A stretch of DNA of 64,000 bases from Massilia sp. METH4 (GTDB lineage: Bacteria > Pseudomonadota > Gammaproteobacteria > Burkholderiales > Burkholderiaceae_D). The translations under genes and the position numbers were made by a program. The notes under the pieces are model-generated. The model was given only the letters and a program-made list of their open reading frames with translations. It was not told the DNA's origin and ran no database searches. The stretch covers positions 2,976,001 to 3,040,000 of the forward strand of contig NZ_CP146614.1 in NCBI RefSeq assembly GCF_037094685.1, given 5' to 3'. Within the stretch, counting starts at the first letter, position 1. Every line of letters starts with the position of its first letter. Below are positions 31,382-42,026 of this stretch, one piece after another.

Positions 31382-31446
31382 GGTGTCAGGCACCGCCATC
31401 GCGCGGCGCGGGCAGCATCCGCGCCATGTCGGCGGTGCGTGACACC
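31382..31446. repeat. Inverted pair of GGTGTCAGGCACC-type palindromes
   Basis: GGTGTCAGGCACC at 31382-31394 and GGTGCGTGACACC at 31434-31446, near-complements 39 bp apart, in the 159-bp gap between mmsA and preT. One side is flanked by GGTTTTCGG. Same family as the other gap palindromes. Confidence 0.75.
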
Positions 31447-31508
31447 GGTTTTCGGCAGCCCACGCAGTGAAGTCCGGATCCAACCCAGCCCAGCCAGGAA
31501 CGCGAACC

Positions 31509-32876
31509 ATGCTCGACTCACTCAACTACATTCCCCACCCCAGCTCCTCGAACAGCGAGCTGGCTTCCCACTTCACCGATCTTGCCCCGCCGCTGAATGC
31601 CCGCCAGGCGGCCATCGAAGCGGCGCGCTGCCTGTACTGCTACGACGCGCCGTGCACGCGCATCTGTCCGTCGGAGATCGACGTGGCCAGCTTCATCCGC
31701 AACATCCATGACCGCAATGTCGACGGTGCCGCGCTTGGCATCCTCAAGCAGAACATCCTCGGCGGCAGCTGCTCGCGCGTTTGCCCCACCGAGATCCTGT
31801 GCGAGGACGCCTGCGTGCGCAACCACGATGCCGAAGGCCAGCCCGTGAAGATCGCGCTGCTGCAGCGCTATGCCATCGACAACATGAGCTTTACCGCGCA
31901 CCCGTTCCAGCGCGCCAGGTCCACCGGCCGCAGGGTCGCCGTCGTGGGCGCCGGTCCCGCCGGCCTGTCGTGCGCGCACCGGCTCGCCATGCTGGGCAAC
32001 GACGTCGTCGTGTTCGAGGCGCAGGACAAGGCCGGTGGCCTGAACGAGTACGGCATCGCCAGGTACAAGCTCACCAACGACTACGCGCAGCAGGAAGTCG
32101 ACTTCCTGCTGGGGATCGGCGGCATCGAAATCCGCCTGGGCCAGAAGCTGGGCGCCAACCTCCACCTGAAGGACCTGCACGCGGAGTACGACGCCGTGTT
32201 CCTCGCACTGGGCCTGGGCGCCAGCCGCCAGCTGGGCCTGACGGGCGAGGATGCGCCGGGCCTGCTCGCAGCCGTCGACTACATCGCCGAGCTGCGCCAG
32301 GCGGAGGACCTGACGGCGCTGCCGGTGCCGCGCCGCGCGATCGTGATCGGCGCGGGCAATACGGCGATCGACATGGCCGTGCAGATCCAGCGCCTGGGCG
32401 CGGAAGAGGTGACGCTGGTGTACCGCCGCGGTTTCGATGCGATGAGCGCCACCCACCACGAACAGGAAATCGCCAAGGCGAACCAGGTGATCATGCGCAC
32501 CTGGGCGCAGCCGCAGCAGGTGCTGCTGGACGAAGCAGGCCGCGTGCGCGGCATGCGCTTCGAGCGCACGCGCCTGGAGGGCAGCCGCCTCGTGGGCACC
32601 GGCGAGACGTTCGAGATCGCGGCCGACGCCGTGTTCAAGGCGATCGGCCAGACCATGGCCGACGAGTCGCTGGCCGACCCGCTGGCGACCCTGCTCAAGC
32701 GCGACGGCGACCGCATCCACGTCGACGAACACTTCCGCACCGTGCTGCCGGGTATCTACGCGGGCGGCGACTGCGTCGCGCCGGGACAGGACCTGACGGT
32801 GCAGGCCGTCCAGCACGGCAAGCTGGCGGCGATGGCGATCCACGCCGAACTTCAATCGAAACTGGAGGCAGCATAA
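31509..32876 (+). CDS. preT: Dihydropyrimidine dehydrogenase (NAD+), PreT subunit
   Basis: 455 residues. The N-terminal segment with clustered cysteines (CLYCYDAPCTRICPSEID and GGSCSRVCPTEILCEDAC) is the GltD/Fer4-like domain. The FAD motif VAVVGAGPAGLSCAHRLA starts near residue 140, and a second dinucleotide fold, AIVIGAGNTAIDMAVQ, binds NAD(P)H. It transfers electrons from NAD(P)H to PreA. The ATG at 31509 begins the conserved N-terminus. The stop and the preA start share one base (TAATG), indicating tight coupling of the two subunits. Confidence 0.93.
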   Translation: MLDSLNYIPHPSSSNSELASHFTDLAPPLNARQAAIEAARCLYCYDAPCTRICPSEIDVASFIRNIHDRNVDGAALGILKQNILGGSCSRVCPTEILCEDACVRNHDAEGQPVKIALLQRYAIDNMSFTAHPFQRARSTGRRVAVVGAGPAGLSCAHRLAMLGNDVVVFEAQDKAGGLNEYGIARYKLTNDYAQQEVDFLLGIGGIEIRLGQKLGANLHLKDLHAEYDAVFLALGLGASRQLGLTGEDAPGLLAAVDYIAELRQAEDLTALPVPRRAIVIGAGNTAIDMAVQIQRLGAEEVTLVYRRGFDAMSATHHEQEIAKANQVIMRTWAQPQQVLLDEAGRVRGMRFERTRLEGSRLVGTGETFEIAADAVFKAIGQTMADESLADPLATLLKRDGDRIHVDEHFRTVLPGIYAGGDCVAPGQDLTVQAVQHGKLAAMAIHAELQSKLEAA

Positions 32877-34177
32877 TGAGCGACGCATTCAGCAACCTCG
32901 CCATCGACTTCTGCGGCATCAAGGCGCCGAACCCGTTCTGGCTGGCCTCCGCGCCGCCCACCGACAAGGCCTACAACGTGATCCGCGCCTTCGAGGCGGG
33001 GTGGGGCGGCGTGGTGTGGAAGACGCTCGGCGAAGATCCGCCCGCCGTCAATGTGTCGTCGCGCTACTCCGCCATCTACGGCAAGAACCGCGAAGTCATC
33101 GGCTTCAACAACATCGAGCTGATCACCGACCGTTCGCTGGACATCAACCTGCGCGAAATCACCGCCGTCAAGGAGGCGTGGCCGGACCGTGCCATCGTCG
33201 TGTCGCTGATGCTGCCGTGCGAAGAGCACTACTGGGCCGATATCCTGCCGCAGGTGGAAGCCACCGGCGCCGACGGCATCGAACTGAACTTCGGCTGCCC
33301 GCATGGCATGCCCGAGCGCGGCATGGGCGCCGCCGTGGGCCAGGTGCCGGAGTACGTGCAGATGGTCACGGCCTGGTGCAAGAAGCACAGCAGGCTGCCG
33401 GTGATCGTGAAGCTCACGCCGAACATCACCGACATCCGCCACCCGGCCCGCGCGGCGAAGAACGGCGGGGCGGACGCGGTGTCGCTGATCAACACGATCA
33501 ATTCCATCACGTCGATCGACCTCGATCGCATGGTGGCGCTGCCCACGGTCGGCGGCGCGAGCACGCACGGCGGCTACTGCGGCACGGCCGTGAAACCGAT
33601 CGCCTTGAACATGGTGGCCGAGATCGCGCGCGATCCCGAGACGCGCGGCCTGCCGATTTCCGGCATCGGCGGCATCAACAACTGGCGCGACGCGGCCGAG
33701 TTCATCGCGCTCGGCGCCGGCTGCGTGCAGGTATGCACGGCGGCGATGCTGCACGGCTTCCGCATCGTCGAGGAGATGAAGGATGGCCTGTCGCGCTGGA
33801 TGGATGCGCAGGGCTACCGCACGATCGAGGAATTCCGCGGCCGGGCCGTGCCCAACACCACGGACTGGAAATACCTGGACATGAACTACAAGGTCATCGC
33901 GCAGATCAGCCAGGCCGACTGTATCGGCTGCGGGCGCTGTCACGTGGCCTGCGAGGACACGTCGCACCAGGCCATCGCGCGGCTCGTGGACGAGGCGACC
34001 GGCAAGCGCACCTACGAGGTCATCGACAGCGAATGCGTGGGCTGCAACCTGTGCGAGATCACCTGCCCCGTGCAGAACTGCATCACGATGGTGCCGCAGC
34101 AGACCGGCAAGGCGTACATGAACTGGACGCAGGATCCGCGCAATCCGCGGGCGGAGCAGGTGCCGACGGCCGCTTGA
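32876..34177 (+). CDS. preA: Dihydropyrimidine dehydrogenase (NAD+), PreA subunit
   Basis: 433 residues. The N-terminal dihydroorotate-dehydrogenase-like FMN barrel (residues about 1-330) contains ELNFGCPHGMPERGMGAAVGQ, IVKLTPNITDI and PISGIGGINNWRDAAEF. The C-terminal 2x[4Fe-4S] ferredoxin domain has CIGCGRCHVAC and CVGCNLCEITCPV. It reduces uracil and thymine to the dihydro forms with PreT. The loop holding the mammalian active-site Cys reads GAAVGQ here, with Val, as I recall for E. coli PreA too. Coupled to preT by a one-base overlap. Confidence 0.94.
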   Translation: MSDAFSNLAIDFCGIKAPNPFWLASAPPTDKAYNVIRAFEAGWGGVVWKTLGEDPPAVNVSSRYSAIYGKNREVIGFNNIELITDRSLDINLREITAVKEAWPDRAIVVSLMLPCEEHYWADILPQVEATGADGIELNFGCPHGMPERGMGAAVGQVPEYVQMVTAWCKKHSRLPVIVKLTPNITDIRHPARAAKNGGADAVSLINTINSITSIDLDRMVALPTVGGASTHGGYCGTAVKPIALNMVAEIARDPETRGLPISGIGGINNWRDAAEFIALGAGCVQVCTAAMLHGFRIVEEMKDGLSRWMDAQGYRTIEEFRGRAVPNTTDWKYLDMNYKVIAQISQADCIGCGRCHVACEDTSHQAIARLVDEATGKRTYEVIDSECVGCNLCEITCPVQNCITMVPQQTGKAYMNWTQDPRNPRAEQVPTAA

Positions 34178-34197
34178 GGTAGCCTCATAAGAAGACC

Positions 34198-34245
34198 GGT
34201 GTCCGGCGCCTTTCCGGACCACGACCCGAAACGGCGCCGGACACC
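34198..34245. repeat. Perfect inverted pair of GGTGTCCGGCGCC palindromes
   Basis: GGTGTCCGGCGCC at 34198-34210 and its exact complement GGCGCCGGACACC at 34233-34245, separated by 22 nt that themselves pair partly. The pair lies in the 96-bp gap between preA and the transporter gene and ends 28 nt before the transporter start. Confidence 0.8.
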
Positions 34246-34273
34246 ATACAGGATCGCAACCCAGGAGAGCCCC

Positions 34274-37158
<2,885 letters not shown>

Positions 37159-37166
37159 AAGGACGC

Positions 37167-38432
37167 ATGATGAACGACATGACCGAAGCAGTAACGATCG
37201 AGGCATTGCGCATCGACGGCCAGCGGCTGTGGGATTCGCTGATGGAACTGGCGCGCATCGGCGCGACCGAGAAGGGCGGTGTGAAGCGCCTGGCGCTGAC
37301 GGACCTGGACCGGCAGGGCCGCGACCTCGTCGTCGGCTGGGCCAAGGCGGCCGGCATGACGGTCACCGTCGACCAGATCGGCAATGTGTTCATGCGCCGC
37401 GCCGGCACGAACGACGCGCTGCCGCCCGTGATGACCGGCAGCCACATCGACACCCAGCCGACCGGCGGCAAGTTCGACGGCAACTATGGCGTGCTGGCCG
37501 GGCTGGAAGTGGTGCGCACGCTGAACGACCACGGCATCCGCACGGAAGCGCCCATCGAGGTCGCGTTCTGGACCAACGAGGAAGGCTCGCGCTTCGTGCC
37601 GGTGATGATGGGTTCCGGCGTGTTCTGCGGTGCCTTTACGCTCGAACATGCGTATGCGGCGAAGGATGTGGACGGCAAGACGGTAGGCGAGGAGCTGGAA
37701 CGCATCGGCTACAAGGGCGAACAGGTGCCGGGCGCGCACCCGATCGGCGCCTACTTCGAGACGCATATCGAGCAGGGCCCCGTGCTGGAAGACGCGGACA
37801 AGGTGATCGGCGTGGTGCCGGCGGTGATGGGCCTGTCGTGGTACGACTGCACGGTGACGGGCATGGAAGCGCATGCGGGGCCGACGCCCATGCACCTGCG
37901 GCGCGACGCGATGCAGGTGGCCGCCAGGATCATCCCCGAGGTGGTGGCGATCGCCGACCGCTATCCGCCGTACGGCCGCGGCACCGTGGGCATGATGCAG
38001 GTGTTCCCGAACAGCCGCAACGTGATTCCCGGCCAGGTAAAGTTCTCGATCGACCTGCGCAATGTGAACGACGACCTGCTGAACAGGATGCACGAGGAGA
38101 TCACGGCATTCGTGCAAAAGACGGCGGCCGACTCCGGGCTGGACATCCAGCTGGAACGGGTATCCTACTACCCGCCATGCCCGTTCCACCCGGACGTGGT
38201 TGGCGCAGTGCGCAGCGCCACGGCGAAACTGGGTTACTCGACGATGGACGTGGTATCAGGCGCCGGTCACGACGCGATCTACGCCGCCCGCCTTGCGCCA
38301 TCGGGCATGATCTTCGTGCCCTGCAAGGATGGCATCAGCCACAACGAGATCGAGGATGCCCAGCCGGGGCACCTGGAAGCGGGTTGCAATGTACTGCTGC
38401 ATGCGATGCTGGAGCGGGCCAAGGTCGTCTAG
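37167..38432 (+). CDS. Beta-ureidopropionase (N-carbamoyl-beta-alanine amidase, M20 type)
   Basis: 421 residues, AmaB/PydC-type binuclear zinc hydrolase. Metal-binding segments are MTGSHIDTQPTGGKFDGNYG (His, Asp), TNEEGSRFVP (Glu) and YFETHIEQGPVLE; the C-terminal GAGHDAIYAARL supplies the last His. It hydrolyses N-carbamoyl-beta-alanine to beta-alanine, CO2 and ammonia, the final step of reductive uracil breakdown. Two adjacent ATGs (37167, 37170) are possible starts, with AGGA upstream; the second has better spacing. Its stop shares CTAG with the convergent acetyltransferase gene. Confidence 0.92.
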   Translation: MMNDMTEAVTIEALRIDGQRLWDSLMELARIGATEKGGVKRLALTDLDRQGRDLVVGWAKAAGMTVTVDQIGNVFMRRAGTNDALPPVMTGSHIDTQPTGGKFDGNYGVLAGLEVVRTLNDHGIRTEAPIEVAFWTNEEGSRFVPVMMGSGVFCGAFTLEHAYAAKDVDGKTVGEELERIGYKGEQVPGAHPIGAYFETHIEQGPVLEDADKVIGVVPAVMGLSWYDCTVTGMEAHAGPTPMHLRRDAMQVAARIIPEVVAIADRYPPYGRGTVGMMQVFPNSRNVIPGQVKFSIDLRNVNDDLLNRMHEEITAFVQKTAADSGLDIQLERVSYYPPCPFHPDVVGAVRSATAKLGYSTMDVVSGAGHDAIYAARLAPSGMIFVPCKDGISHNEIEDAQPGHLEAGCNVLLHAMLERAKVV

Positions 38433-39073
38433 GTTGCAGCCATCATCTCCGCCAGCTCGGTAGCGATCTGTTGCGCCAGCTGGTGGATGTGGAAGCCGTC
38501 CACGAACCCGTGGTGGGCCTGCACGGAAAACGGCAGCACCAATTCGCCCGGCGCGCCGTCGCGGAACTTGCCCCAGGCGAGCGACGGGATGTCCGGGCAA
38601 TCCAGCGCCGCGGTGGGATGCTGGATCGAGGTGAGGTTGAGCCAGGGGATGCAGGTGACGAATACCTGGTGCTTTGCCTCGCGGGGCGACAAGTGGCGAT
38701 ACTGGACATTGAGCTCCACCATGTTCGCCGCCGCCGTACCGGCGGCCTTGCTGCGCGCGACATAGGTGCGCAGGTCGTCGGACCATTCGAACATCGCGAA
38801 GTTCAGGTCGTTGTGCTGGTTGATCACGGTGAACGACGGGATCAGGCGGTCGATCGTGAACACTTCGCCCTGGTGGATACGCCAGCGGAAGTTTTCGATC
38901 TTCATGACTGCGCGGTGCACGGCGCACAGGAATACGTGGAAGGGCGGCAGTGCATTCGCCTTGCACCACGGCCGGAAGTCCGGCAGCTCCAGCGTGAACG
39001 AAAGGTTGACGGCCGGGCTGTCCATGCCGTCGAAAAGGTCGAAGCGGTCGCGCCGCCGTTCGAAATTGTCCAT
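38429..39073 (-). CDS. Chloramphenicol acetyltransferase-like protein
   Basis: 214 residues, the size of type A CAT. Seen: FLCAVHRAVMKIENFRWRI, YRHLSPREAKHQVFV and the catalytic HHGFVDGFHIHQL (HHxxxDG) near the C-terminus. It transfers an acetyl group to a hydroxyl substrate; many chromosomal relatives are not resistance enzymes. It lies 10 nt behind a LysR gene on the same strand, so the two are probably co-transcribed. Its stop codon overlaps that of beta-ureidopropionase on the opposite strand (shared CTAG at 38429-38432). Confidence 0.85.
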   Translation of the reverse strand: MDNFERRRDRFDLFDGMDSPAVNLSFTLELPDFRPWCKANALPPFHVFLCAVHRAVMKIENFRWRIHQGEVFTIDRLIPSFTVINQHNDLNFAMFEWSDDLRTYVARSKAAGTAAANMVELNVQYRHLSPREAKHQVFVTCIPWLNLTSIQHPTAALDCPDIPSLAWGKFRDGAPGELVLPFSVQAHHGFVDGFHIHQLAQQIATELAEMMAAT

Positions 39074-39083
39074 ATCGCGTCTT

Positions 39084-40001
39084 TCAGTCGGGGAGCGGTA
39101 TTGTCGCATGGGCCGCCAGCGCATCGACCAGTTCGCGCGCATAGCCCGGCAGGTCGGCATAGCTGCGGGTGCACAGCAGCAGGCGGCGCTTCGTCCACGC
39201 GTCCGCCAGTTTCACCACCTTCAGGTTGGCCGCGTCGCGCGAGCGCACCACCGCCGATTCCGGCAGCACGGCAAGGCCGGCGCCACTGGCCACCATGCGG
39301 CACACGGCATCGAAGCTGCGCACCCGCACCCGGTAGCGCAGCCGCTTGCCCAGCTTCGTGGCCTGCTCGCCCAGGTAGAGTTGCAAGGCGCTGTCGCCGG
39401 CCAGGCCGATGAAGTCGTGTTCCACCGCGGCGGCGAAGGGAAGCGCCGCGTTGCGGCGCAGACCCTTGCCGAGCGGGTGGGCCGGATGCAGCGCCAGCAC
39501 CAGCCTGTCCTCGCAGAACAGCCGCGTTTCGAGGCCGCTGCTGTCCACGGAATCGGTGACGATGCCCACGTCCGCCAGGTCGTCGCGCATTGCCTGCACG
39601 ATGTCGCTGGACAGGCGCTCCTCGAGGTCGACGTTTACTTGCGGATGGCTGGCCATGAAGGCGGCGAGCACATCGGGCAGGAATTCCGTCAGCGCCGAGG
39701 TATTGCACAGCAGGCGCACGTGGCCCTTCAGGCCGCTGGCGTATTCGCCCAGGTCGGCGCGCATCTTTTCCATCTGCTGCGTGATCAGCCGCGCGTGATG
39801 CAGCAGCGTGCGGCCGGCAGCGGTGGGTTCGACGCCGCGGCGGCTGCGTCGCAGGAGCGGCACGCCGAGCGCGTCTTCCATGCCTCGCACGCGTGCGCTG
39901 GCCGAGGCGAGGGCAAGGTGCGCCTGGGCCGCGCCGGCCGTAATGCTGCCGGTTTCCACCACGCGCAGGAACAGTTTCAGGTCAGTAAGGTCGAATCGCA
40001 T
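39084..40001 (-). CDS. LysR-family regulator, divergent from TauE/SafE gene
   Basis: 305 residues. The HTH is MRFDLTDLKLFLRVVETGSITAGAAQAHLALASASARVRGME; the effector domain has the pattern LPESAVVRSRD near the end. The ATG at 40001 begins the conserved HTH. The divergent exporter starts 95 nt away, the classic arrangement of a LysR regulator and its target. The acetyltransferase gene follows on the same transcript. The effector is unknown; sulfur compounds are possible given the exporter family. Confidence 0.87.
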   Translation of the reverse strand: MRFDLTDLKLFLRVVETGSITAGAAQAHLALASASARVRGMEDALGVPLLRRSRRGVEPTAAGRTLLHHARLITQQMEKMRADLGEYASGLKGHVRLLCNTSALTEFLPDVLAAFMASHPQVNVDLEERLSSDIVQAMRDDLADVGIVTDSVDSSGLETRLFCEDRLVLALHPAHPLGKGLRRNAALPFAAAVEHDFIGLAGDSALQLYLGEQATKLGKRLRYRVRVRSFDAVCRMVASGAGLAVLPESAVVRSRDAANLKVVKLADAWTKRRLLLCTRSYADLPGYARELVDALAAHATIPLPD

Positions 40002-40096
40002 GGCATGCCTGCTTGTGATGTGCCTATGGATAAGCCGAAGGCTGGGGCGGTATATTCCACATTTCCGGGGCCTGGGGCGGGCGGCATACTGCGGCC

Positions 40097-40816
40097 ATGG
40101 AAAATGATCTCTTTTACATCTGCGTGGTGTTCGTTCTCGCGGGCGCGGTGAAGGGCGTGACGGGCATGGGCCTGCCGACGGTGGCGATGGCGCTGCTCGG
40201 CCTCGTGATGCCGCCGTTGCAGGCCGCCGCAATCCTCGTTGTGCCTTCGCTTTTGACGAATGTATGGCAGATGCTGGAGCGGCAGGGGCTGTACCCGCTA
40301 TGGCTTCGGCTGCGGCCGATGCTGCTGGGTGTGTGCGCCGGCACGCTCATCGGTGGTGCCTTTTTTTCCAGCGGCGACGGCAAGGCAGTGCTCGGCGTCG
40401 CGCTGGTGCTGTATGCGCTGCTCGGATTGGCGGCATGGCAGTGGCAGGTGCGCGCCGAGCACGAGTGGTGGCTCGGCCCGGCGGTCGGCGTCGCGACGGG
40501 CGTGCTGACCGCGGTCACCGGTGTATTCGTGCTGCCCGCTGTACCCTACCTGCAGGCGCTGCGGCTGGAGCGCGATGAACTGGTGCAGGCGATGGGCCTG
40601 TCATTCACCGTCTCGACCCTGGCCTTGGCCGTCATGCTGACGGGGCACGGCGCCTGGGAGCCCGGCAACGCGGGAATGTCCCTGCTCGCCCAATTGCCGG
40701 CACTGCTGGGCCTGGCGCTGGGAAGCTGGCTGCGGCTGCGCCTGCAGCCCCAAATATTCCGGCGGTACTTCTTCGTGACGTTGCTCTTGCTGGGCGGGCA
40801 CATGGCCCTGGCATAG
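40097..40816 (+). CDS. TauE/SafE-family membrane exporter
   Basis: 239 residues with about seven membrane helices. The family pattern GAVKGVTGMGLPTVAMALLGLVMPPLQAAAILVVPSL is at the N-terminus and a related segment, VGVATGVLTAVTGVFVLPAVPYLQAL, occurs in the second half. TauE/SafE proteins export sulfite, sulfoacetate or other small organic anions. It is divergent from a LysR gene that probably controls it. Two tandem palindrome units follow the stop codon. Substrate cannot be told from sequence. Confidence 0.87.
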   Translation: MENDLFYICVVFVLAGAVKGVTGMGLPTVAMALLGLVMPPLQAAAILVVPSLLTNVWQMLERQGLYPLWLRLRPMLLGVCAGTLIGGAFFSSGDGKAVLGVALVLYALLGLAAWQWQVRAEHEWWLGPAVGVATGVLTAVTGVFVLPAVPYLQALRLERDELVQAMGLSFTVSTLALAVMLTGHGAWEPGNAGMSLLAQLPALLGLALGSWLRLRLQPQIFRRYFFVTLLLLGGHMALA

Positions 40817-40821
40817 GCAAA

Positions 40822-40881
40822 CCCGGTGCCTGTCACCGGAGTACGGGAAATCCCGGTGCCTGTCACCGGGGTTCGGGAAAT
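40822..40881. repeat. 30-bp tandem duplicate carrying GGTGCCTGTCACC palindromes
   Basis: Two head-to-tail 30-bp copies, each CCCGGTGCCTGTCACCGG followed by RGTNCGGGAAAT. The 13-mers are at 40825-40837 and 40855-40867. They stand immediately 3' of the TauE gene, which converges on the LysR gene further on. A third partial GGTGCCTGGAAGG follows near 40893. Confidence 0.85.
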
Positions 40882-40974
40882 GTTGCAGGAAAGCTGGTGC
40901 CTGGAAGGAGTGATGGCATGCATGCCATCACCGCATTATGGGCGCGGAGCATGCTCCGCGAATTCCTCATAATG

Positions 40975-41916
40975 CTACCGGTTTTTTTGCAATGCCTTGG
41001 CGGCGGTGGTGACCTGGTCGCGCAGCCACTTGTGCTCGGGCGATTGGTGCACGCGCTCGTGCCACAACTGGTAGAAGCGCATCGGCGGAAATTTCACGGG
41101 GATGGTGAAGATCTTCAGCGGCAGCGTCTTTTCGTAGAACTGCACGAACTGGCGGCCTGTGGTCAGCACCAGGTCCGATTGCATCAGCATGTAGGGGATC
41201 AGGCCGAAGTACGCCGATTCCACCGCCACGTTGCGCTGCAGGCCCTGGCGTTCGAGGAAGGCGTCGATCACGCCAACGGAACCCTGCACCATCTGCGATG
41301 GCGCCACGTGCGGCAGCGTGAGGTATTCGTGCAGGGTCATCGCATCCTCGGCGGTGCGCTTCGCGTACGGGCTGGTTGCGTGCATCGCGCATACGATCGG
41401 GTCTTCGAAAAGCTTCGAGATATGCAGGTGTTGCGGCGGTTCGTCCCAGTTGGCGATCACCAGGTCCATGTCGCCGTCCGAGAGCATGCGCACGTAGTCC
41501 ACCCCGGGCCCCAGGCTGTGGATGACCACCCGGCTCTTCGGCGAGCCGCGCCGCAGCAGGGCGACGACGCTCGGCAGGAACTGGCTGTCCAGGTAGTCCG
41601 GGGCCGCGATATTGAAGGTGCGCGCTTCTTCCTGAGGCGCGAAGGGCGTCTTCTTGACGAACAGGTTCTCGGTTTCGTCGAGGATGCGCTTGGCGGGCTT
41701 GAGCAGGCTCTCGCCGTGCTGCGTGGGCACCATGCCGCGCGCGCCGCGCACCAGCAGCGGATCGCCCGTCAGCTCGCGCAGCTTGCGCAGCGAGGCCGAG
41801 ATCGAAGGCTGCGGCTGGTTCAGCTTCAGCGCCACGCGCGACACGTTTTTCTCCACCAGGAGCAGGTACAGGATCCGGATCAGGTGGATGTCTAGATGTT
41901 GCGGCAGTGCGGACAT
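40975..41916 (-). CDS. LysR-family regulator, probable controller of puuD
   Basis: 313 residues. The HTH is LIRILYLLLVEKNVSRVALKLNQPQPSISASLRKLRELTGDPLLVR, of the NodD/PcpR-like subgroup in which LHLI/LIRIL begins the helix; the substrate-binding domain covers about 95-300. It is divergent from the urate hydroxylase gene with a 110-bp spacer containing a dyad suited to LysR binding. Control of urate oxidation by a purine effector is inferred from this arrangement. Confidence 0.86.
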   Translation of the reverse strand: MSALPQHLDIHLIRILYLLLVEKNVSRVALKLNQPQPSISASLRKLRELTGDPLLVRGARGMVPTQHGESLLKPAKRILDETENLFVKKTPFAPQEEARTFNIAAPDYLDSQFLPSVVALLRRGSPKSRVVIHSLGPGVDYVRMLSDGDMDLVIANWDEPPQHLHISKLFEDPIVCAMHATSPYAKRTAEDAMTLHEYLTLPHVAPSQMVQGSVGVIDAFLERQGLQRNVAVESAYFGLIPYMLMQSDLVLTTGRQFVQFYEKTLPLKIFTIPVKFPPMRFYQLWHERVHQSPEHKWLRDQVTTAAKALQKNR

Positions 41917-41967
41917 GGCAAAGGCTGTGTCTATATGGATACGAATATGTCAAATATACGTGAACTT

Positions 41968-41984
41968 TCATGCTGGGTGCATGA
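41968..41984. promoter_or_regulatory. Dyad in the lysR-puuD intergenic region
   Basis: TCATGC-TGGGT-GCATGA, 6-bp perfect arms, 42 nt before the puuD start. LysR proteins bind interrupted dyads upstream of their divergent target, so this is a candidate site. An AT-rich repeat ATATGGATACGAATAT lies further upstream, towards the lysR start. Confidence 0.4.
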
Positions 41985-42026
41985 CAATCGGGGTATCGAC
42001 TGTAGATAGATGCCAGGGCACAACAC

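Noticed and set aside
31781..32875. In-frame N-terminal extension of preA through preT
   Set aside because: preA starts naturally at 32876 with the TAATG coupling; the extension runs out of frame through preT and encodes Arg/Pro-rich nonsense.
38429..39073. Antibiotic-resistance island
   Set aside because: The CAT-like gene has the same base composition as its neighbours, is paired with a LysR gene, and shows no integron or transposon signs.
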